64,000 nucleotides of DNA from Desulfovibrio sp. JC010 (GTDB lineage: Bacteria > Desulfobacterota > Desulfovibrionia > Desulfovibrionales > Desulfovibrionaceae). Under the pieces are notes generated by a model that worked only from the letters and a program-made list of their open reading frames with translations, did not search any database and had not been told where the DNA came from. A program made the translations under genes and the position numbers. The DNA lies in contig NZ_VOIQ01000003.1 in assembly GCF_010470675.1 (NCBI RefSeq), forward strand, positions 1 to 64,000, written 5' to 3'. Position 1 is the stretch's first letter. Each line of letters opens with the position of its first letter. Below are positions 24,105 through 33,435 of this stretch, piece by piece.

Positions 24105-24485
24105 GAGACTTCCTCCTGAATTGATCTATGGCCCGATTACGGACGAAAACGCACAAAGTCAATAAAATAAAGAGCGGCACCTTCTTTGCGACCTTACATT
24201 ACATATAGCTCTTGAGTTTTTTGACTTTTAAGAATAAGTGCTTAACTACCGCATTGAATGATATTTATCTTCGCGCAGCTATTTTTACACATCTCCCGCA
24301 AAAATTACAGTTTTGAATCAGGCTAGCACACTTGTCGAATTGACAACGGCGAAGCCCTACTGAAAAAGTTTGGGATTCTTAAACCCTTTTCAAAGGGTTT
24401 AAGCCGCCGGAGGCGAAATCGTTTCAATAAATAGCGCGAAGCGCATCAAATTTAATTACTTTTTTTGCTTCTTGATGAGGCCGTT
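24105..24485. other. Intergenic region with repeat copy 5 and gene leader module
   Basis: 381 bases without a gene between divergent trmI and the radical SAM gene. The first 240 are AT-rich and probably contain both promoters. Repeat copy 5 with the leader module occupies 24348-24450. Confidence 0.6.
24348..24450 (-). repeat. Modular intergenic repeat, copy 5 (type A) with leader module
   Basis: GGCGAAGCC, TTTGGGATTCTTAAACCC hairpin, AAGCCGCCGGAGGCGAAATC, then the leader ATAGCGCGAAGCGCATCAAA at 24431-24450. The radical SAM start codon follows 35 bases on. Confidence 0.75.
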
Positions 24486-25472
24486 ATGGGTTATAGATAT
24501 GTCTTCGGGCCGGTTTTTTCCGGCAGGATAGGGCGTTCACTGGGGCTGGACCTGCTTGGAAGCAGGGTTTGTTCCATGGATTGCGTGTATTGCGAAGTGG
24601 GCAAGACCGACAGGCTCACCGGTGAACGCGCTGTATATGTACCTGCGGCTGATATTCTTAATGAATTGGAAAACTGGAAGCAGGAAGGGCATGAATTGCC
24701 CGAAGTGATTACGCTGGGTGGTTTGGGAGAGCCGACCCTCAATGTGGAAATGCCCGAAATAATTCGTGGTATTAAAGAACTTTTCCCGTCTATGGATGTG
24801 GCCGTGCTGACAAACGCGACCACCATGACGGACCCCGAAGTGCGTAGGGAACTTAAGGAAGCCGACGTGGTGCTTCCTTCCATGGATTCCCTTGTTGCTT
24901 CGGAATTCAGGGCCATAAACAGACCGTGTAAAGGGGTTGACCCCACGGAGATTGCCAAAGCCCTGATCGAATTCCGCAAGGAGTTCAATGGTAAGATTTT
25001 TCTGGAAGTGCTCCTTTCAGGGGGATACAACGATTCGGATGAGAACCTTTCACTTATGAAAGATTTCTGTGCCGAACTTGCCCCGGACCGCATTGATGTG
25101 GTCACACTTTCGCGTCCCGGTACTCTGGAGAAGGCCGGTCCGGTTGATACCGAGACCCTAGGCCGCTGGAAAAAGGTTCTTGATGCCGCGCCCTGTAAAG
25201 ACAGGGATTGCGGACCGGATACCGGAGCGAAGAAAAGGAGCGGTGCGGAGACTCCAGCCCATGTGCAGGGCGATGGTTCCCACGCAATTGACCGGATTCA
25301 GGCTTCTATCATGCGCAGACCGCAAACAGCGCAACAGCTCTCCGGAGCACTGGTTCTTCCCCTGGAGAGGGTGGAAGAGGTGCTTGCAGAGTTGGAAAAA
25401 AGCGGCAGACTGCACGTCAGGCAGACAGGAAATGACATCTATTACGATTGCAGGCTTGACGACGAATCATGA
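24486..25472 (+). CDS. Radical SAM protein
   Basis: 328 residues from the ATG at 24486, chosen over the in-frame TTG at 24465 because GATGAGG lies 5 bases upstream. CSMDCVYCEVG holds the three cysteines for the [4Fe-4S] cluster that cleaves S-adenosylmethionine; TLGGLGEPTLN is the following GGE-like strand. It belongs to the family of TYW1-like/wybutosine-type radical SAM proteins seen in Desulfovibrio, but the substrate is unknown. The C-terminal 70 residues look like a winged-helix domain (QTAQQLSGALVLPLERVEEV). rng follows after 52 bases. Confidence 0.85.
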   Translation: MGYRYVFGPVFSGRIGRSLGLDLLGSRVCSMDCVYCEVGKTDRLTGERAVYVPAADILNELENWKQEGHELPEVITLGGLGEPTLNVEMPEIIRGIKELFPSMDVAVLTNATTMTDPEVRRELKEADVVLPSMDSLVASEFRAINRPCKGVDPTEIAKALIEFRKEFNGKIFLEVLLSGGYNDSDENLSLMKDFCAELAPDRIDVVTLSRPGTLEKAGPVDTETLGRWKKVLDAAPCKDRDCGPDTGAKKRSGAETPAHVQGDGSHAIDRIQASIMRRPQTAQQLSGALVLPLERVEEVLAELEKSGRLHVRQTGNDIYYDCRLDDES

Positions 25473-25524
25473 ATTAGCTGCTGAATCCGGGGAAAATTTA
25501 AAAAACTTTTCTTTGGATTAGAAC

Positions 25525-26997
25525 ATGACAGGTAAAAAGATTAAGAAAAAAGAGAAAATGTTCATCAGCGTGCTTCCCGGCGAACAGGTGGAAGTCGCGC
25601 TGACTCAGGAAGGTCAGGTCATTGAGTATTACGTAGAAATGCTTCATCAGGCCAAGACCAAAGGTAACATCTACAAAGGTTACATCCATAACATCGATGC
25701 CGCGCTGCAGGCGGCTTTCATCAACTACGGGGCCGAACGCAACGGCTTTCTGCAGGTTGATGAGGTGCATCCTGAATACTATCAGGGCACCTACAAACTT
25801 AAGAAAGGACACCGCTACCCCCTGCTCCAGAAGGTACTCAAACCGGGGCAGGAAATCTTCACTCAGGTGGTCAAGGAACCCACCGGTAAGAAGGGTGCTT
25901 TCCTTTCCTCCTATCTTTCCATTCCGGGCCGTTATTTCGTGCTCACCCCCGGTCGTGAGCAGATCGGCATTTCCCGCAAGATTGAAGACGAGAAAGAACG
26001 CGAAAGGCTCAAGGAACTCATTGATGAGGTCAATCCTGGAGCCGGGGTGGGCGTTATCGTGCGTACCGCCAGCAAGGGCCAGAGCAAATCCGCCCTGCGC
26101 CGCGACTTCAAGTTTCTGACCCGTCTCTGGAACGACATTCGCGAAAAAGGACAGGATGCCAAGCCGCCGTCCCTCGTTTACGAGGAAATGGGACTGGCTG
26201 CCCGTTCCGTGCGTGACTACCTTTCTTCCGATGTAGTTGAAATCTGGGTGGATGATCAGGAAACTTTTGAGCAGGTCAAGAAGCTGGCCACGCTCTCTTT
26301 TCCGCGCCGTTCCAATCTGGTCAAGCTGCACAGCGATGCCGACAAATCCCTCTGGGAGCGGTTCAATCTGGTTAAGCAGATCGAGCAGATTTACGGCCGC
26401 GAGGTGAATCTGCCTTCCGGCGGACGTCTTGTTTTCGATCAGACCGAGGCCCTGACCGCAATCGACATCAACTCCGGCAAGATCGGCGGCGAGCGCAATT
26501 TCAAGGAAATGGCCCTCAAGACCAACAAGGAAAGTGCCGAGATGATCGCCCGCCAGCTCAAGCTGCGCGACCTCGGCGGTCAGGTGGTTATCGACTTCAT
26601 TGAAATGAAGGACCCCAAGCATTGCCGCGAAGTTGAAAAGACCATGCGTGCCGCCCTGAAAGGTGACCGTGCGCGTACTGATGTCGGCCGTATTTCCCGT
26701 TTCGGACTCATGGAGCTGGTGCGTCAGCGTCTGGGATCGTCCGCAATTGCAGTCTCCACAGAAGCCTGCCCCTGCTGTGACGGAACCGGTATCCGTCGCA
26801 ACATGGAATGGCAGGCCATGCAGGCCATCAAAGAAATTTACCGCATGCTGCGCAGGCCCAACTGTGAATCCCCGCTGGTTTACGAGGCCGAAGAAGAGCT
26901 GGCTCTCTACCTGCTCAACCACAAACGCGATGCTATCATCCAGTACGAAAAGATGTTCGATACCAAGGTCAATATCGAGATTCAGTGGAATGAGTAA
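25525..26997 (+). CDS. rng: Ribonuclease G/E family endoribonuclease
   Basis: 490 residues, about the length of RNase G. An N-terminal S1 RNA-binding domain (GNIYKGYIHNIDAALQAAFI), an RNase H-like/DNase I-like catalytic part with the metal-binding aspartates in TAIDINSGKI and VIDFIEMKD, and the zinc-link CPCCDGTG near residue 414. The scaffold arm of RNase E is absent, so RNase G is the better name. It matures 5S or 16S rRNA and cleaves mRNA. The gene ends at repeat copy 6, which may terminate it. Confidence 0.95.
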   Translation: MTGKKIKKKEKMFISVLPGEQVEVALTQEGQVIEYYVEMLHQAKTKGNIYKGYIHNIDAALQAAFINYGAERNGFLQVDEVHPEYYQGTYKLKKGHRYPLLQKVLKPGQEIFTQVVKEPTGKKGAFLSSYLSIPGRYFVLTPGREQIGISRKIEDEKERERLKELIDEVNPGAGVGVIVRTASKGQSKSALRRDFKFLTRLWNDIREKGQDAKPPSLVYEEMGLAARSVRDYLSSDVVEIWVDDQETFEQVKKLATLSFPRRSNLVKLHSDADKSLWERFNLVKQIEQIYGREVNLPSGGRLVFDQTEALTAIDINSGKIGGERNFKEMALKTNKESAEMIARQLKLRDLGGQVVIDFIEMKDPKHCREVEKTMRAALKGDRARTDVGRISRFGLMELVRQRLGSSAIAVSTEACPCCDGTGIRRNMEWQAMQAIKEIYRMLRRPNCESPLVYEAEEELALYLLNHKRDAIIQYEKMFDTKVNIEIQWNE

Positions 26998-27002
26998 TTA
27001 AT

Positions 27003-27085
27003 GTCTCCGACGGCCCTGCCGGGGGCCTTAAACCCTTTTGCAAAAGGGTTTAAGAATCCCAAAACCTTTTAGTATGGCTTCGCCG
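27003..27085 (+). repeat. Modular intergenic repeat, copy 6 (type A)
   Basis: CTCCGACGGCCCTGCCGGGG, hairpin CTTAAACCC.../...GGGTTTAAG, AATCCCAAAACC, ATGGCTTCGCCGG. Follows rng by 5 bases. Confidence 0.8.
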
Positions 27086-27125
27086 GAAGAAGATTTAAAT
27101 AGTTTTTGTTCTCAGCCCTTAGCTA

Positions 27126-27235
27126 AAATTAATTAACGCGTTTTGGGAAAGGGGTGAGGAGTCCAGAGGAGAGGGGAAAACACTTTTTGGCGTTAGCAAA
27201 AGGGTTTTCCCCTCTCCTTTGGCCCCCGGAGGGAA
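27126..27235 (-). repeat. Modular intergenic repeat, copy 7 (type C-like)
   Basis: Starts with GGGAAAGGGGTGAGGAGTCC, contains the hairpin GAGAGGGGAAAAC/GTTTTCCCCTCTC (27168-27217) with loop GCGTTAGC like copy 1 in inverse, and ends GGCCCCCGGAGGG. It overlaps the ribosome-binding region of queH: GGAGGG is both the repeat end and the Shine-Dalgarno. Confidence 0.65.
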
Positions 27236-27237
27236 AG

Positions 27238-27792
27238 ATGTCTAAAAGAGTGTTGCTTCATTGTTGTTGCGGGCCCTGTTCTATCACCACTATTGACGTG
27301 TTGAGGGATCAGGGCTTTGAAGTTTCTGCCTTTTTTTACAATCCCAATATCCATCCTTTGCAGGAATATCTGCGCCGCCGGGACGGCTTTCTTGAAGTCT
27401 GCGATAAGATGGATGTGAAGGTCATCGGCAGGCTGGATGAATATGACTCCAAAAAATGGTTCCGCAATGCGGCTTTCCGCGAAGCGAACCGCTGCTTCCA
27501 CTGCTATGCGGACCGTCTGGAACGGACTCTTTCCCTTGCCAAGCGCGGTAATTTTGATTTTTATACCACCACCTTGCTGTACAGTAAATTCCAGCAGCAC
27601 GAACGTATCGCCGAACTCGGTAAAGATATGGCCGGAAAAAGCAAGTGCGAGTTCTACTATTACGACTTCCGAGAAGGCTGGAAAGAAGGCATAGAACGTT
27701 CCAAAGAAATGGATATTTATCGCCAGCAATATTGCGGCTGCCTGTTCAGCGAAAATGAGCGTTATGAGAAGGAGCTTGCGGGCAAAAGCTAG
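27238..27792 (+). CDS. queH: Epoxyqueuosine reductase QueH
   Basis: 184 residues from the ATG at 27238 (GGAGGG eight bases upstream); the longer reading from 27154 would run through a repeat. LHCCCGPCS at the N-terminus, NRCFHCYADR in the middle and YCGCLFSE at the C-terminus supply the cysteines of the DUF208/QueH family, which binds [4Fe-4S] and reduces epoxyqueuosine to queuosine in tRNA. It replaces cobalamin-dependent QueG in many anaerobes. The family also carries a metal site near the cluster. It stands alone. Confidence 0.92.
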   Translation: MSKRVLLHCCCGPCSITTIDVLRDQGFEVSAFFYNPNIHPLQEYLRRRDGFLEVCDKMDVKVIGRLDEYDSKKWFRNAAFREANRCFHCYADRLERTLSLAKRGNFDFYTTTLLYSKFQQHERIAELGKDMAGKSKCEFYYYDFREGWKEGIERSKEMDIYRQQYCGCLFSENERYEKELAGKS

Positions 27793-27922
27793 GCCAGCAA
27801 TCTGAAAAAATCTTCGCTTGTTTTAATGCTTTTGAATAGTTATCTTAGACTGTAGCTTATGTATCTAAAAAGCAGTGCGTCTGTTTTTTTCTATATTTTG
27901 ACAGCAACAGGGGGAGGTAAAT

Positions 27923-28756
27923 ATGGAAAAGCATCTTCTGGTTTGTGTTCGTGCGGATTGCACGGCTTCATATGCGGTCAGGTTTATAAAGAATTTTTTT
28001 CATTCGCCCTGTGATGTGCGTATTACCCTTTTTAATGTCGCGCCACCGAAGAATTCCTGGAGCAAGGGAACTCTTGCCAAGGGCCGTCAGCTGCTTGAAG
28101 ATACCCGCAAATGGTTCATTGACCATAGTTTCTGCGATGAAAGCAAGATTGATATCAAGAGTATCTATTCCCGTGGCAATACCGCCCGCGAGATAGTGCA
28201 GGAAGGACACAAAGGCATGTATGACGCAGTCATACTTGGTCGCCAGTCCCAATCCGTGCTGGAAGAATTCTTCGATTACAGTGTCGGTTCCAAGGTTATC
28301 TGGGAAGAGATTGACTTTCCGCTCTGGTTCTGCAAATGCCCTGAAGAGTTGCCGCGTAAGGATGTCCTGCTTTGCGTGGACGAGGACGCCCCTTCGCAGA
28401 GGATTGCGGACCATGTGGGATTCGTGCTTGGGGATAATCCCAACCACGATATCACCATGTTTCATGTGCACGATTCAAAGGAAAAGGGCGCGGCGACCGT
28501 TGAGGATATTTTTGAAATTACCCGCGATCATCTTGAAGGCAACGGCATAGCTCCAGAACGTATCAAAGAGCTTGTTGTGGACGGTGATGATGTGGTTAAG
28601 GAAATTCTGGCGCAGGTTGCTAAAAAGCCTTACGCAGTAGTCGCTGCCGGACGCGGCAAGCATGATAAGAGTGCAATTGAGAAGCTTTTTCCCCGTTCGC
28701 TGAGCGTGAAGCTGCTGCATCAGCTTGAGGGGGCGGCTCTTTGGGTCAGCCGCTAA
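27923..28756 (+). CDS. Tandem universal stress protein
   Basis: 277 residues made of two UspA-like halves. The first (about 1-142: HLLVCVRADCTASYAVRFI, AVILGRQSQSVLEEF) and second (about 145-277: DVLLCVDEDAPSQRIADHV, AVVAAGRGKHDKSAIEK) share the alpha/beta Usp fold. The ATP-binding GxxGxxxxxxxxxG(S/T) motif is only partly kept in each, so nucleotide binding is uncertain. GGGGGAGG lies before the ATG. No obvious partner gene; repeat copy 8 follows. Confidence 0.8.
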   Translation: MEKHLLVCVRADCTASYAVRFIKNFFHSPCDVRITLFNVAPPKNSWSKGTLAKGRQLLEDTRKWFIDHSFCDESKIDIKSIYSRGNTAREIVQEGHKGMYDAVILGRQSQSVLEEFFDYSVGSKVIWEEIDFPLWFCKCPEELPRKDVLLCVDEDAPSQRIADHVGFVLGDNPNHDITMFHVHDSKEKGAATVEDIFEITRDHLEGNGIAPERIKELVVDGDDVVKEILAQVAKKPYAVVAAGRGKHDKSAIEKLFPRSLSVKLLHQLEGAALWVSR

Positions 28757-28788
28757 TAGTTATCGAGAATAAATTTATTTCAACTAAT

Positions 28789-28861
28789 AGGGATTCCAAA
28801 GGGGGTTATCCCCTTTGGCCGCCGGAGGCGAAATCAAATCGTCAAAAGCGCGAAGCGCATC
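28789..28861 (-). repeat. Modular intergenic repeat, copy 8 (type D) with leader module
   Basis: GGGATTCCAAAGGGG-gttat-CCCCTTTGG hairpin, CCGCCGGAGGCGAAATC, then AAAAGCGCGAAGCGCATC (28844-28861). The HemW-like start codon follows 18 bases on. Confidence 0.75.
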
Positions 28862-28879
28862 CCATTCAAAGGTTTTCAT

Positions 28880-30076
28880 ATGGGAATGCCCCCGGCTTTT
28901 TTTAATGCTCCGCTGCTGCGCGGCGACGGCAGTGAGGCCAGAAATCTTCTGGTTTATATTCACGTGCCTTTCTGCAAGCGCAAATGCAACTATTGCGCTT
29001 TTCATTCCCAGCCTTTCGAGCAGGTAAGTTTCGCATGGTACATGAAAACCCTGCTGACCGAGATTGAACTCTGGGGCAAGCGGCTCAAGAATCCGCGCAT
29101 CGGCACGGTCTATTTCGGCGGCGGCACCCCCAGCCTGATCCCGCCGTTTCAGCTGCAGCTGATCATGGATGCACTGCGCAAACATTTCAGCTTCACCAAG
29201 GGCATGGAAATAACCCTTGAAGCCAATCCCGATTCCGCCAACGACCTTTCATATTTCAAGGCCCTCTACGATATGGGCATCAATCGGCTCAGCCTCGGTT
29301 TCCAGTCCCTTGACGACCGCAACCTTGAGACCCTCGGCCGCCCGCATTCCGCAAGGCAGGCAGCCGAATCCTACTACATGGCCCGCAAGGCCGGGTTCGG
29401 AAATATCAGCGTTGACCTGATCTGGGGATTGCCGCGCCAGAAGGTCAAGGACTGGAACAACGAACTCAAGGCCGTGGTCCAGCTCAAGCCGGAACACATG
29501 TCCTGTTATGGACTGTCCATTGAGCCGGGTACGGTCTTCGGTAGACAGGCTAAAGAGATAGACATGGAATTGCCGCCTGACGGTGAGCAGGCCCGCATGT
29601 TTATTTACGGTGCCGAGTATCTGGAGGCCATGGGTTATATCCAGTACGAAATTTCAAATTTTGCGCGCATGGGCTTCATTTCCCGCCACAATCAGGGTTA
29701 TTGGGACCGTCTCGACTACCTCGGACTCGGGCCTTCCGCAGTATCCACAATCGGTAACCGCAGATTCACCAATCCGCGCTATATGGATGAATATGACGCT
29801 GCAGTGCGCGGAGGTTTTGCCGGGGAGGATTTCGAAGAGCTTACCGATGAAATCAAGGCGCAGGAACTTATCATGCTTTGTCTGCGGACTACAAAGGGCC
29901 TCAGGCTTTCCGACTACAAAGAACTTACCGGGCGCGACCTGACCAAGGAAAAAGGTTCGATCATCAGCGCACTGCACCAGAACGGGCTGGTACGCATGAG
30001 TGCCGGATACCTGCGTCTGACCAAGAACGGCATGCTTGTTTCCAATTCTATTTTGGAGTCTTTGGCGTTTGGTTAA
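28880..30076 (+). CDS. hemW: HemW-like radical SAM protein
   Basis: 398 residues. VYIHVPFCKRKCNYCAFHS holds the CxxxCxxC cluster motif with the extra Phe/His typical of HemN/HemW; TVYFGGGTPSLIP, EANPDSAN and GINRLSLGFQSLDD follow in order, and a HemN C-terminal domain ends the protein. Length and the lack of the extended HemN N-terminus favour HemW, a heme chaperone, over coproporphyrinogen dehydrogenase. Sulfate reducers make heme by the siroheme route, which also argues for HemW. No clear Shine-Dalgarno is seen: the repeat leader module lies in its place. Confidence 0.85.
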   Translation: MGMPPAFFNAPLLRGDGSEARNLLVYIHVPFCKRKCNYCAFHSQPFEQVSFAWYMKTLLTEIELWGKRLKNPRIGTVYFGGGTPSLIPPFQLQLIMDALRKHFSFTKGMEITLEANPDSANDLSYFKALYDMGINRLSLGFQSLDDRNLETLGRPHSARQAAESYYMARKAGFGNISVDLIWGLPRQKVKDWNNELKAVVQLKPEHMSCYGLSIEPGTVFGRQAKEIDMELPPDGEQARMFIYGAEYLEAMGYIQYEISNFARMGFISRHNQGYWDRLDYLGLGPSAVSTIGNRRFTNPRYMDEYDAAVRGGFAGEDFEELTDEIKAQELIMLCLRTTKGLRLSDYKELTGRDLTKEKGSIISALHQNGLVRMSAGYLRLTKNGMLVSNSILESLAFG

Positions 30077-30078
30077 AG

Positions 30079-30170
30079 ATGCCTCCGGCGGCCCTCCGGG
30101 GGCCAAAGAACCTTTTTTGAAAAAAAGGTTCTCTGGACTCTCCCAAAAACTTTTATTAGGGCTTCGCCGC
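30079..30170 (+). repeat. Modular intergenic repeat, copy 9 (type B)
   Basis: GCCTCCGGCGGCCCTCCGG, hairpin AGAACCTTTTTT/AAAAAAGGTTCT, CTGGACTCTCCC, TTTTATTAGGGCTTCGCCGC. Between convergent hemW and glf. Confidence 0.8.
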
Positions 30171-30179
30171 TTTGTTTGG

Positions 30180-31313
30180 CTAATTGTTGTTTAGCTTGGA
30201 GTCACAAAACTCCAGTGCCGCCAGCACCGCTTTATCCATGTCATAGTATTTGTATTGCCCCAGCCTGCCCAGAAAGTGGACGTTTTCCTGCTTGGCAGCT
30301 TCTTCGAAGTATCGTTCTAGGCGTTTGCGGTCTTCGTCCGTGTTGACCGGGTAGTATGGCTCATCTCCCTGTTTCCATTTCATGGAAAATTCGCGTGAGG
30401 TGACGGTTCTGCCGCTTGTGTTCTCTCTTTCCGGGTGCAGGTGCTGATATTCGTGGATGCGGGTGTAGGGAACATCGATGTCAGCGTAATTCATAACCGA
30501 TGTTCCCTGATAGTCGGGAACATCCTCAACCCGGTATTCAAAGCGCAGGGAACGCCATGTGAGTTCCCCGTGGCAGTAATCGAAATATTTGTCGATGGGG
30601 CCGGTGTAGTAGATTGCGCACTCTTGCGGAAGCGTATCTTTCAGTTCAAAGAAATCAGTATTCAGTCTTGTTTCAATCAGTTCGTGGTCAAGTATGCGTT
30701 CGAAGAGCTTGGTGTATCCATCCCACGGCAAGCCTTGGTAGCGGTCGGTGAAGTAGTCGCACTCAAAGGTATGGCGGAAGGGCAGCCGGGTGATGATGGA
30801 CGCGTCCAGTTCTTTGGGGTCGCATTCCCATTGCTTGAGGGTGTAGCCCTTCACGAAGGCTTCATACAGTTCGCGGCCAATGATACTGATGGCTTTTTCT
30901 TCAAGGTTCTGTGGATCGGTGATGTCCTCTTCGGCACTTTTGCTGGCGATGAAATCTTCAACTTCGTGCGGCTTCAGACTGATTCCGAAAAATGAATTGA
31001 TGGTCTGCAGGTTGACCGGCATGTGGAAGGTCCGGCCTTCATAGGTGGTCACAACTTTATGGCGGTAGCTGTTGAATTCAGTGAATTGGTTCAGGAAATC
31101 CCAGACACGCCGTTCTTTGGTATGGAAAATATGGGTGCCGTAGCTGTGGACTTCCACGCCTGTATCTTCATTAATATGGCTGTGGCAGTTGCCGCCGATA
31201 TGGTCGCGTCTGTCGATAACGAGGGCTTTCTCGCCCAACTCTTCAGCAATTTGTCTGGCAATGGTACAACCAGTGATCCCCGCACCAACAACAAGATGTC
31301 TGCAACCTTCCAT
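30180..31313 (-). CDS. glf: UDP-galactopyranose mutase
   Basis: 377 residues. FAD enzyme that converts UDP-galactopyranose to UDP-galactofuranose for cell-surface polysaccharide. The dinucleotide-binding HLVVGAGITGCTIARQIAE opens the protein, followed by DRRDHIGGNCHS (FAD) and the GLF domain with YGTHIFHT and YTGPIDKYFDY. Length is close to E. coli Glf (367). No glycosyltransferase lies beside it, so its polysaccharide is encoded elsewhere. Confidence 0.96.
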   Translation of the reverse strand: MEGCRHLVVGAGITGCTIARQIAEELGEKALVIDRRDHIGGNCHSHINEDTGVEVHSYGTHIFHTKERRVWDFLNQFTEFNSYRHKVVTTYEGRTFHMPVNLQTINSFFGISLKPHEVEDFIASKSAEEDITDPQNLEEKAISIIGRELYEAFVKGYTLKQWECDPKELDASIITRLPFRHTFECDYFTDRYQGLPWDGYTKLFERILDHELIETRLNTDFFELKDTLPQECAIYYTGPIDKYFDYCHGELTWRSLRFEYRVEDVPDYQGTSVMNYADIDVPYTRIHEYQHLHPERENTSGRTVTSREFSMKWKQGDEPYYPVNTDEDRKRLERYFEEAAKQENVHFLGRLGQYKYYDMDKAVLAALEFCDSKLNNN

Positions 31314-31331
31314 AAAAAGCCTCCAAAGATA

Positions 31332-31365
31332 AAGCCCGTAATATCTGTTAAGATACTACGGGCTT
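31332..31365 (-). terminator. Terminator of hflK-hflC
   Basis: AAGCCCGTA-ATATCT pairs with AGATAC-TACGGGCTT over a 4-base loop; minus strand continues TTTATCTTT. Confidence 0.7.
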
Positions 31366-31397
31366 ATTGATACCATGTCGAGCTTGTGAAGTTAATC

Positions 31398-31479
31398 AGC
31401 GAAGCTTAACAAAAGGTTTTGGGATTCTTAAACCCTTTTGCAAAAGGGTTTAAGGCCCCCCGGCAGGGTCGCCGAAGGC
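31398..31479 (-). repeat. Modular intergenic repeat, copy 10 (type A)
   Basis: AGCGAAGCTTAACAAAAGG, TTTTGGGATTCTTAAACCC hairpin, GGCAGGGTCGCCGAAGGC. Immediately downstream of the hflC stop. Confidence 0.8.
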
Positions 31480-31486
31480 AAATAAA

Positions 31487-32344
31487 CTATTTCATATACT
31501 TTAAGAACGGGTTGTCCTGAGAGAGGATCAGCCTGGTGTTCTCTTTGAGTCCGGCTTCGTATGCTTCGAGGGACTTCTTGAATTCGTAGAATCTCGGGTC
31601 CTTGCCGAAGCTGTCAGCATAGATTTTGGTTGCTTTACCTTCACCTTCACCGCGCAGGATTTCAGCCTTGAGGTTGGCGTCTGCGAGGGTGATGGCTCTT
31701 TCCTTGTCCGCCTGAGCAGTGATGCGGGCCGCTGCTTCACTACCTTGTGAGCGGTACTGCTTGGCCATACGTTCACGTTCCGCACGCATACGTCCGTAAA
31801 TAGCACGGGCGTTTTCAGGCGGCAGGTCGGTACGTTTGATGCGTACATCAAGCACTTCAATACCGTAAGGTTTGAGCAGGGTGTTGGAAGTCTGGCTCAC
31901 CTCTTCCATGATGGAAGTACGGTCGCTGGAGATGATCTCGATCAGCGTGTAGCGACCAAGGGCGACGCGCAGTTCCGCATAGATAATATCATCCAGCCGG
32001 GCCTGAGCACGGGGGATGGAACGAACGGTGCGGTAAAACAGCAAGGGGTCGGCAATGCGCCACTTGGAGTAGTTGTCCACAACCATGTTCTTTTTATCTT
32101 TGGTCAGGATTTCAGCCGGGCGGGCATCGTATTCCAGCAGGCGTGAATCAAAGTAGATCACGTTCTGGACAAAGGGCAGCTTGAAATGCAGCCCCGGTCC
32201 CATAGGCCCGGATTTGGGTTTACCGAGCTGAAGCACAATGGCCTTCTCGGTCTGTTTTACAATATATGCACTCTGTGCAATCCCCAGTACGGCAACAATA
32301 ATCAACAGTGCCAGGGGAGCGGAACCTTTCTTGAGTAAACTCAT
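31487..32344 (-). CDS. hflC: HflC, membrane protease modulator
   Basis: 285 residues. An N-terminal membrane segment (about 8-27) then a prohibitin/SPFH (band 7) domain with QTEKAIVLQLGKP and a coiled-coil C-terminus. HflK and HflC form a large cage around the FtsH protease in the inner membrane. The gene follows hflK by 11 bases and they are certainly co-expressed. Shorter than E. coli HflC (334). Confidence 0.93.
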   Translation of the reverse strand: MSLLKKGSAPLALLIIVAVLGIAQSAYIVKQTEKAIVLQLGKPKSGPMGPGLHFKLPFVQNVIYFDSRLLEYDARPAEILTKDKKNMVVDNYSKWRIADPLLFYRTVRSIPRAQARLDDIIYAELRVALGRYTLIEIISSDRTSIMEEVSQTSNTLLKPYGIEVLDVRIKRTDLPPENARAIYGRMRAERERMAKQYRSQGSEAAARITAQADKERAITLADANLKAEILRGEGEGKATKIYADSFGKDPRFYEFKKSLEAYEAGLKENTRLILSQDNPFLKYMK

Positions 32345-32355
32345 ATTCTTATCCC

Positions 32356-33435
32356 CTATTTTTTGCCGGTTTGGATGGGAAGTCCCTTTCCGTCCAGAGA
32401 GAGGAAAGGAAGTGCTTTCTTGGCCGCATCGTCAGAAAGGATGACCTTTTTGACTTCAGGATTGGACAGAATGTTCTGCATTGTTTCCAGATACAGACGT
32501 TTAACGGTGATATCCTTGGCCTTCTGGTATTCCTTGTAAACAGCCATGAAGCGTTTGGCCTGACCTTCAGCTTCGCGGATTTTGGTTTCCTTGTAGGCTT
32601 CAGCCTTGTTCAGGATAACCGCGGCCTGACCTCTTGCCTTGGGCAGGATGTCGTTGCGGTAGGCTTCCGCTTCGTTGATGTAACGGCTCTTGTCCTCACG
32701 GGCGGATGCAACGTCTTTAAAGGCGTCCACAACCTCGTTCGGCGGATGCACGTTCTGCAGCTGTACAGCCAGCACATTCACACCGAGTTTGTAGCGGTCT
32801 ACAATTTCCTGCAACAGGTTGCGGGTCTCGGTCTGAATCTGGAGTTTACCGGTGGTCAGCGCCAGTTCGATCTTGGTTTTACCGATGATTTCGCGCATGG
32901 CCGCTTCGGCAGCGTCCTGAATGGTTTTAGGCTGGTTGCTGACTTCGAAAAGATAGTTCACCGGATCCTTGATCTGGTATTGCACGATGAACTGAACATC
33001 AACGATGTTCTCGTCACCGGTCAGCATAAGGGATTCCTCAGGCACGTTGCGCGACTGTCCTTGCGTGAAGGAGCGCGAGGAGCCATAGGAGCGGAAACCC
33101 ACTTCCACACGTCTGATCTGTGTGACTTTAGGTTTCATGACCGATTCAATGGGAATCGGAAGATGGTAATGCGGACCCGGTGTAGTGGTGTCCACATACT
33201 TACCGAATCTGGTTACTACACCGACTTCATCCGGTTCTACAATGTAGACCCCGGAAAGAAACCAGAGCAGGATGATGCCGATGATGATGAATTTTCCGCC
33301 CGGCACGCCGGTTCCGCGGAGTTTTCTGATCGTGGAGTTGATATCGTCCACATTAGGCGGTTTCGGAGCTCCTCCGCCCCCACCGCCTTTATTCCTCTGC
33401 CGTTGTTCGGATAATTTGTCCCAGTCCCAGTTCAT
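32356..33435 (-). CDS. hflK: HflK, membrane protease modulator
   Basis: 359 residues from the ATG at 33435, since MNWDWDKLSEQRQRNKGG is a typical HflK start; an upstream in-frame start at 33465 adds ten unlike residues. Neither has a clear Shine-Dalgarno. A glycine-rich N-terminus (GGGGGGAPKPPN) precedes the membrane helix (about 47-68, IIIGIILLWFLSGVYIV), the SPFH domain and a coiled coil (about 235-315). Partner of HflC in the FtsH-regulating complex. Confidence 0.92.
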   Translation of the reverse strand: MNWDWDKLSEQRQRNKGGGGGGAPKPPNVDDINSTIRKLRGTGVPGGKFIIIGIILLWFLSGVYIVEPDEVGVVTRFGKYVDTTTPGPHYHLPIPIESVMKPKVTQIRRVEVGFRSYGSSRSFTQGQSRNVPEESLMLTGDENIVDVQFIVQYQIKDPVNYLFEVSNQPKTIQDAAEAAMREIIGKTKIELALTTGKLQIQTETRNLLQEIVDRYKLGVNVLAVQLQNVHPPNEVVDAFKDVASAREDKSRYINEAEAYRNDILPKARGQAAVILNKAEAYKETKIREAEGQAKRFMAVYKEYQKAKDITVKRLYLETMQNILSNPEVKKVILSDDAAKKALPFLSLDGKGLPIQTGKK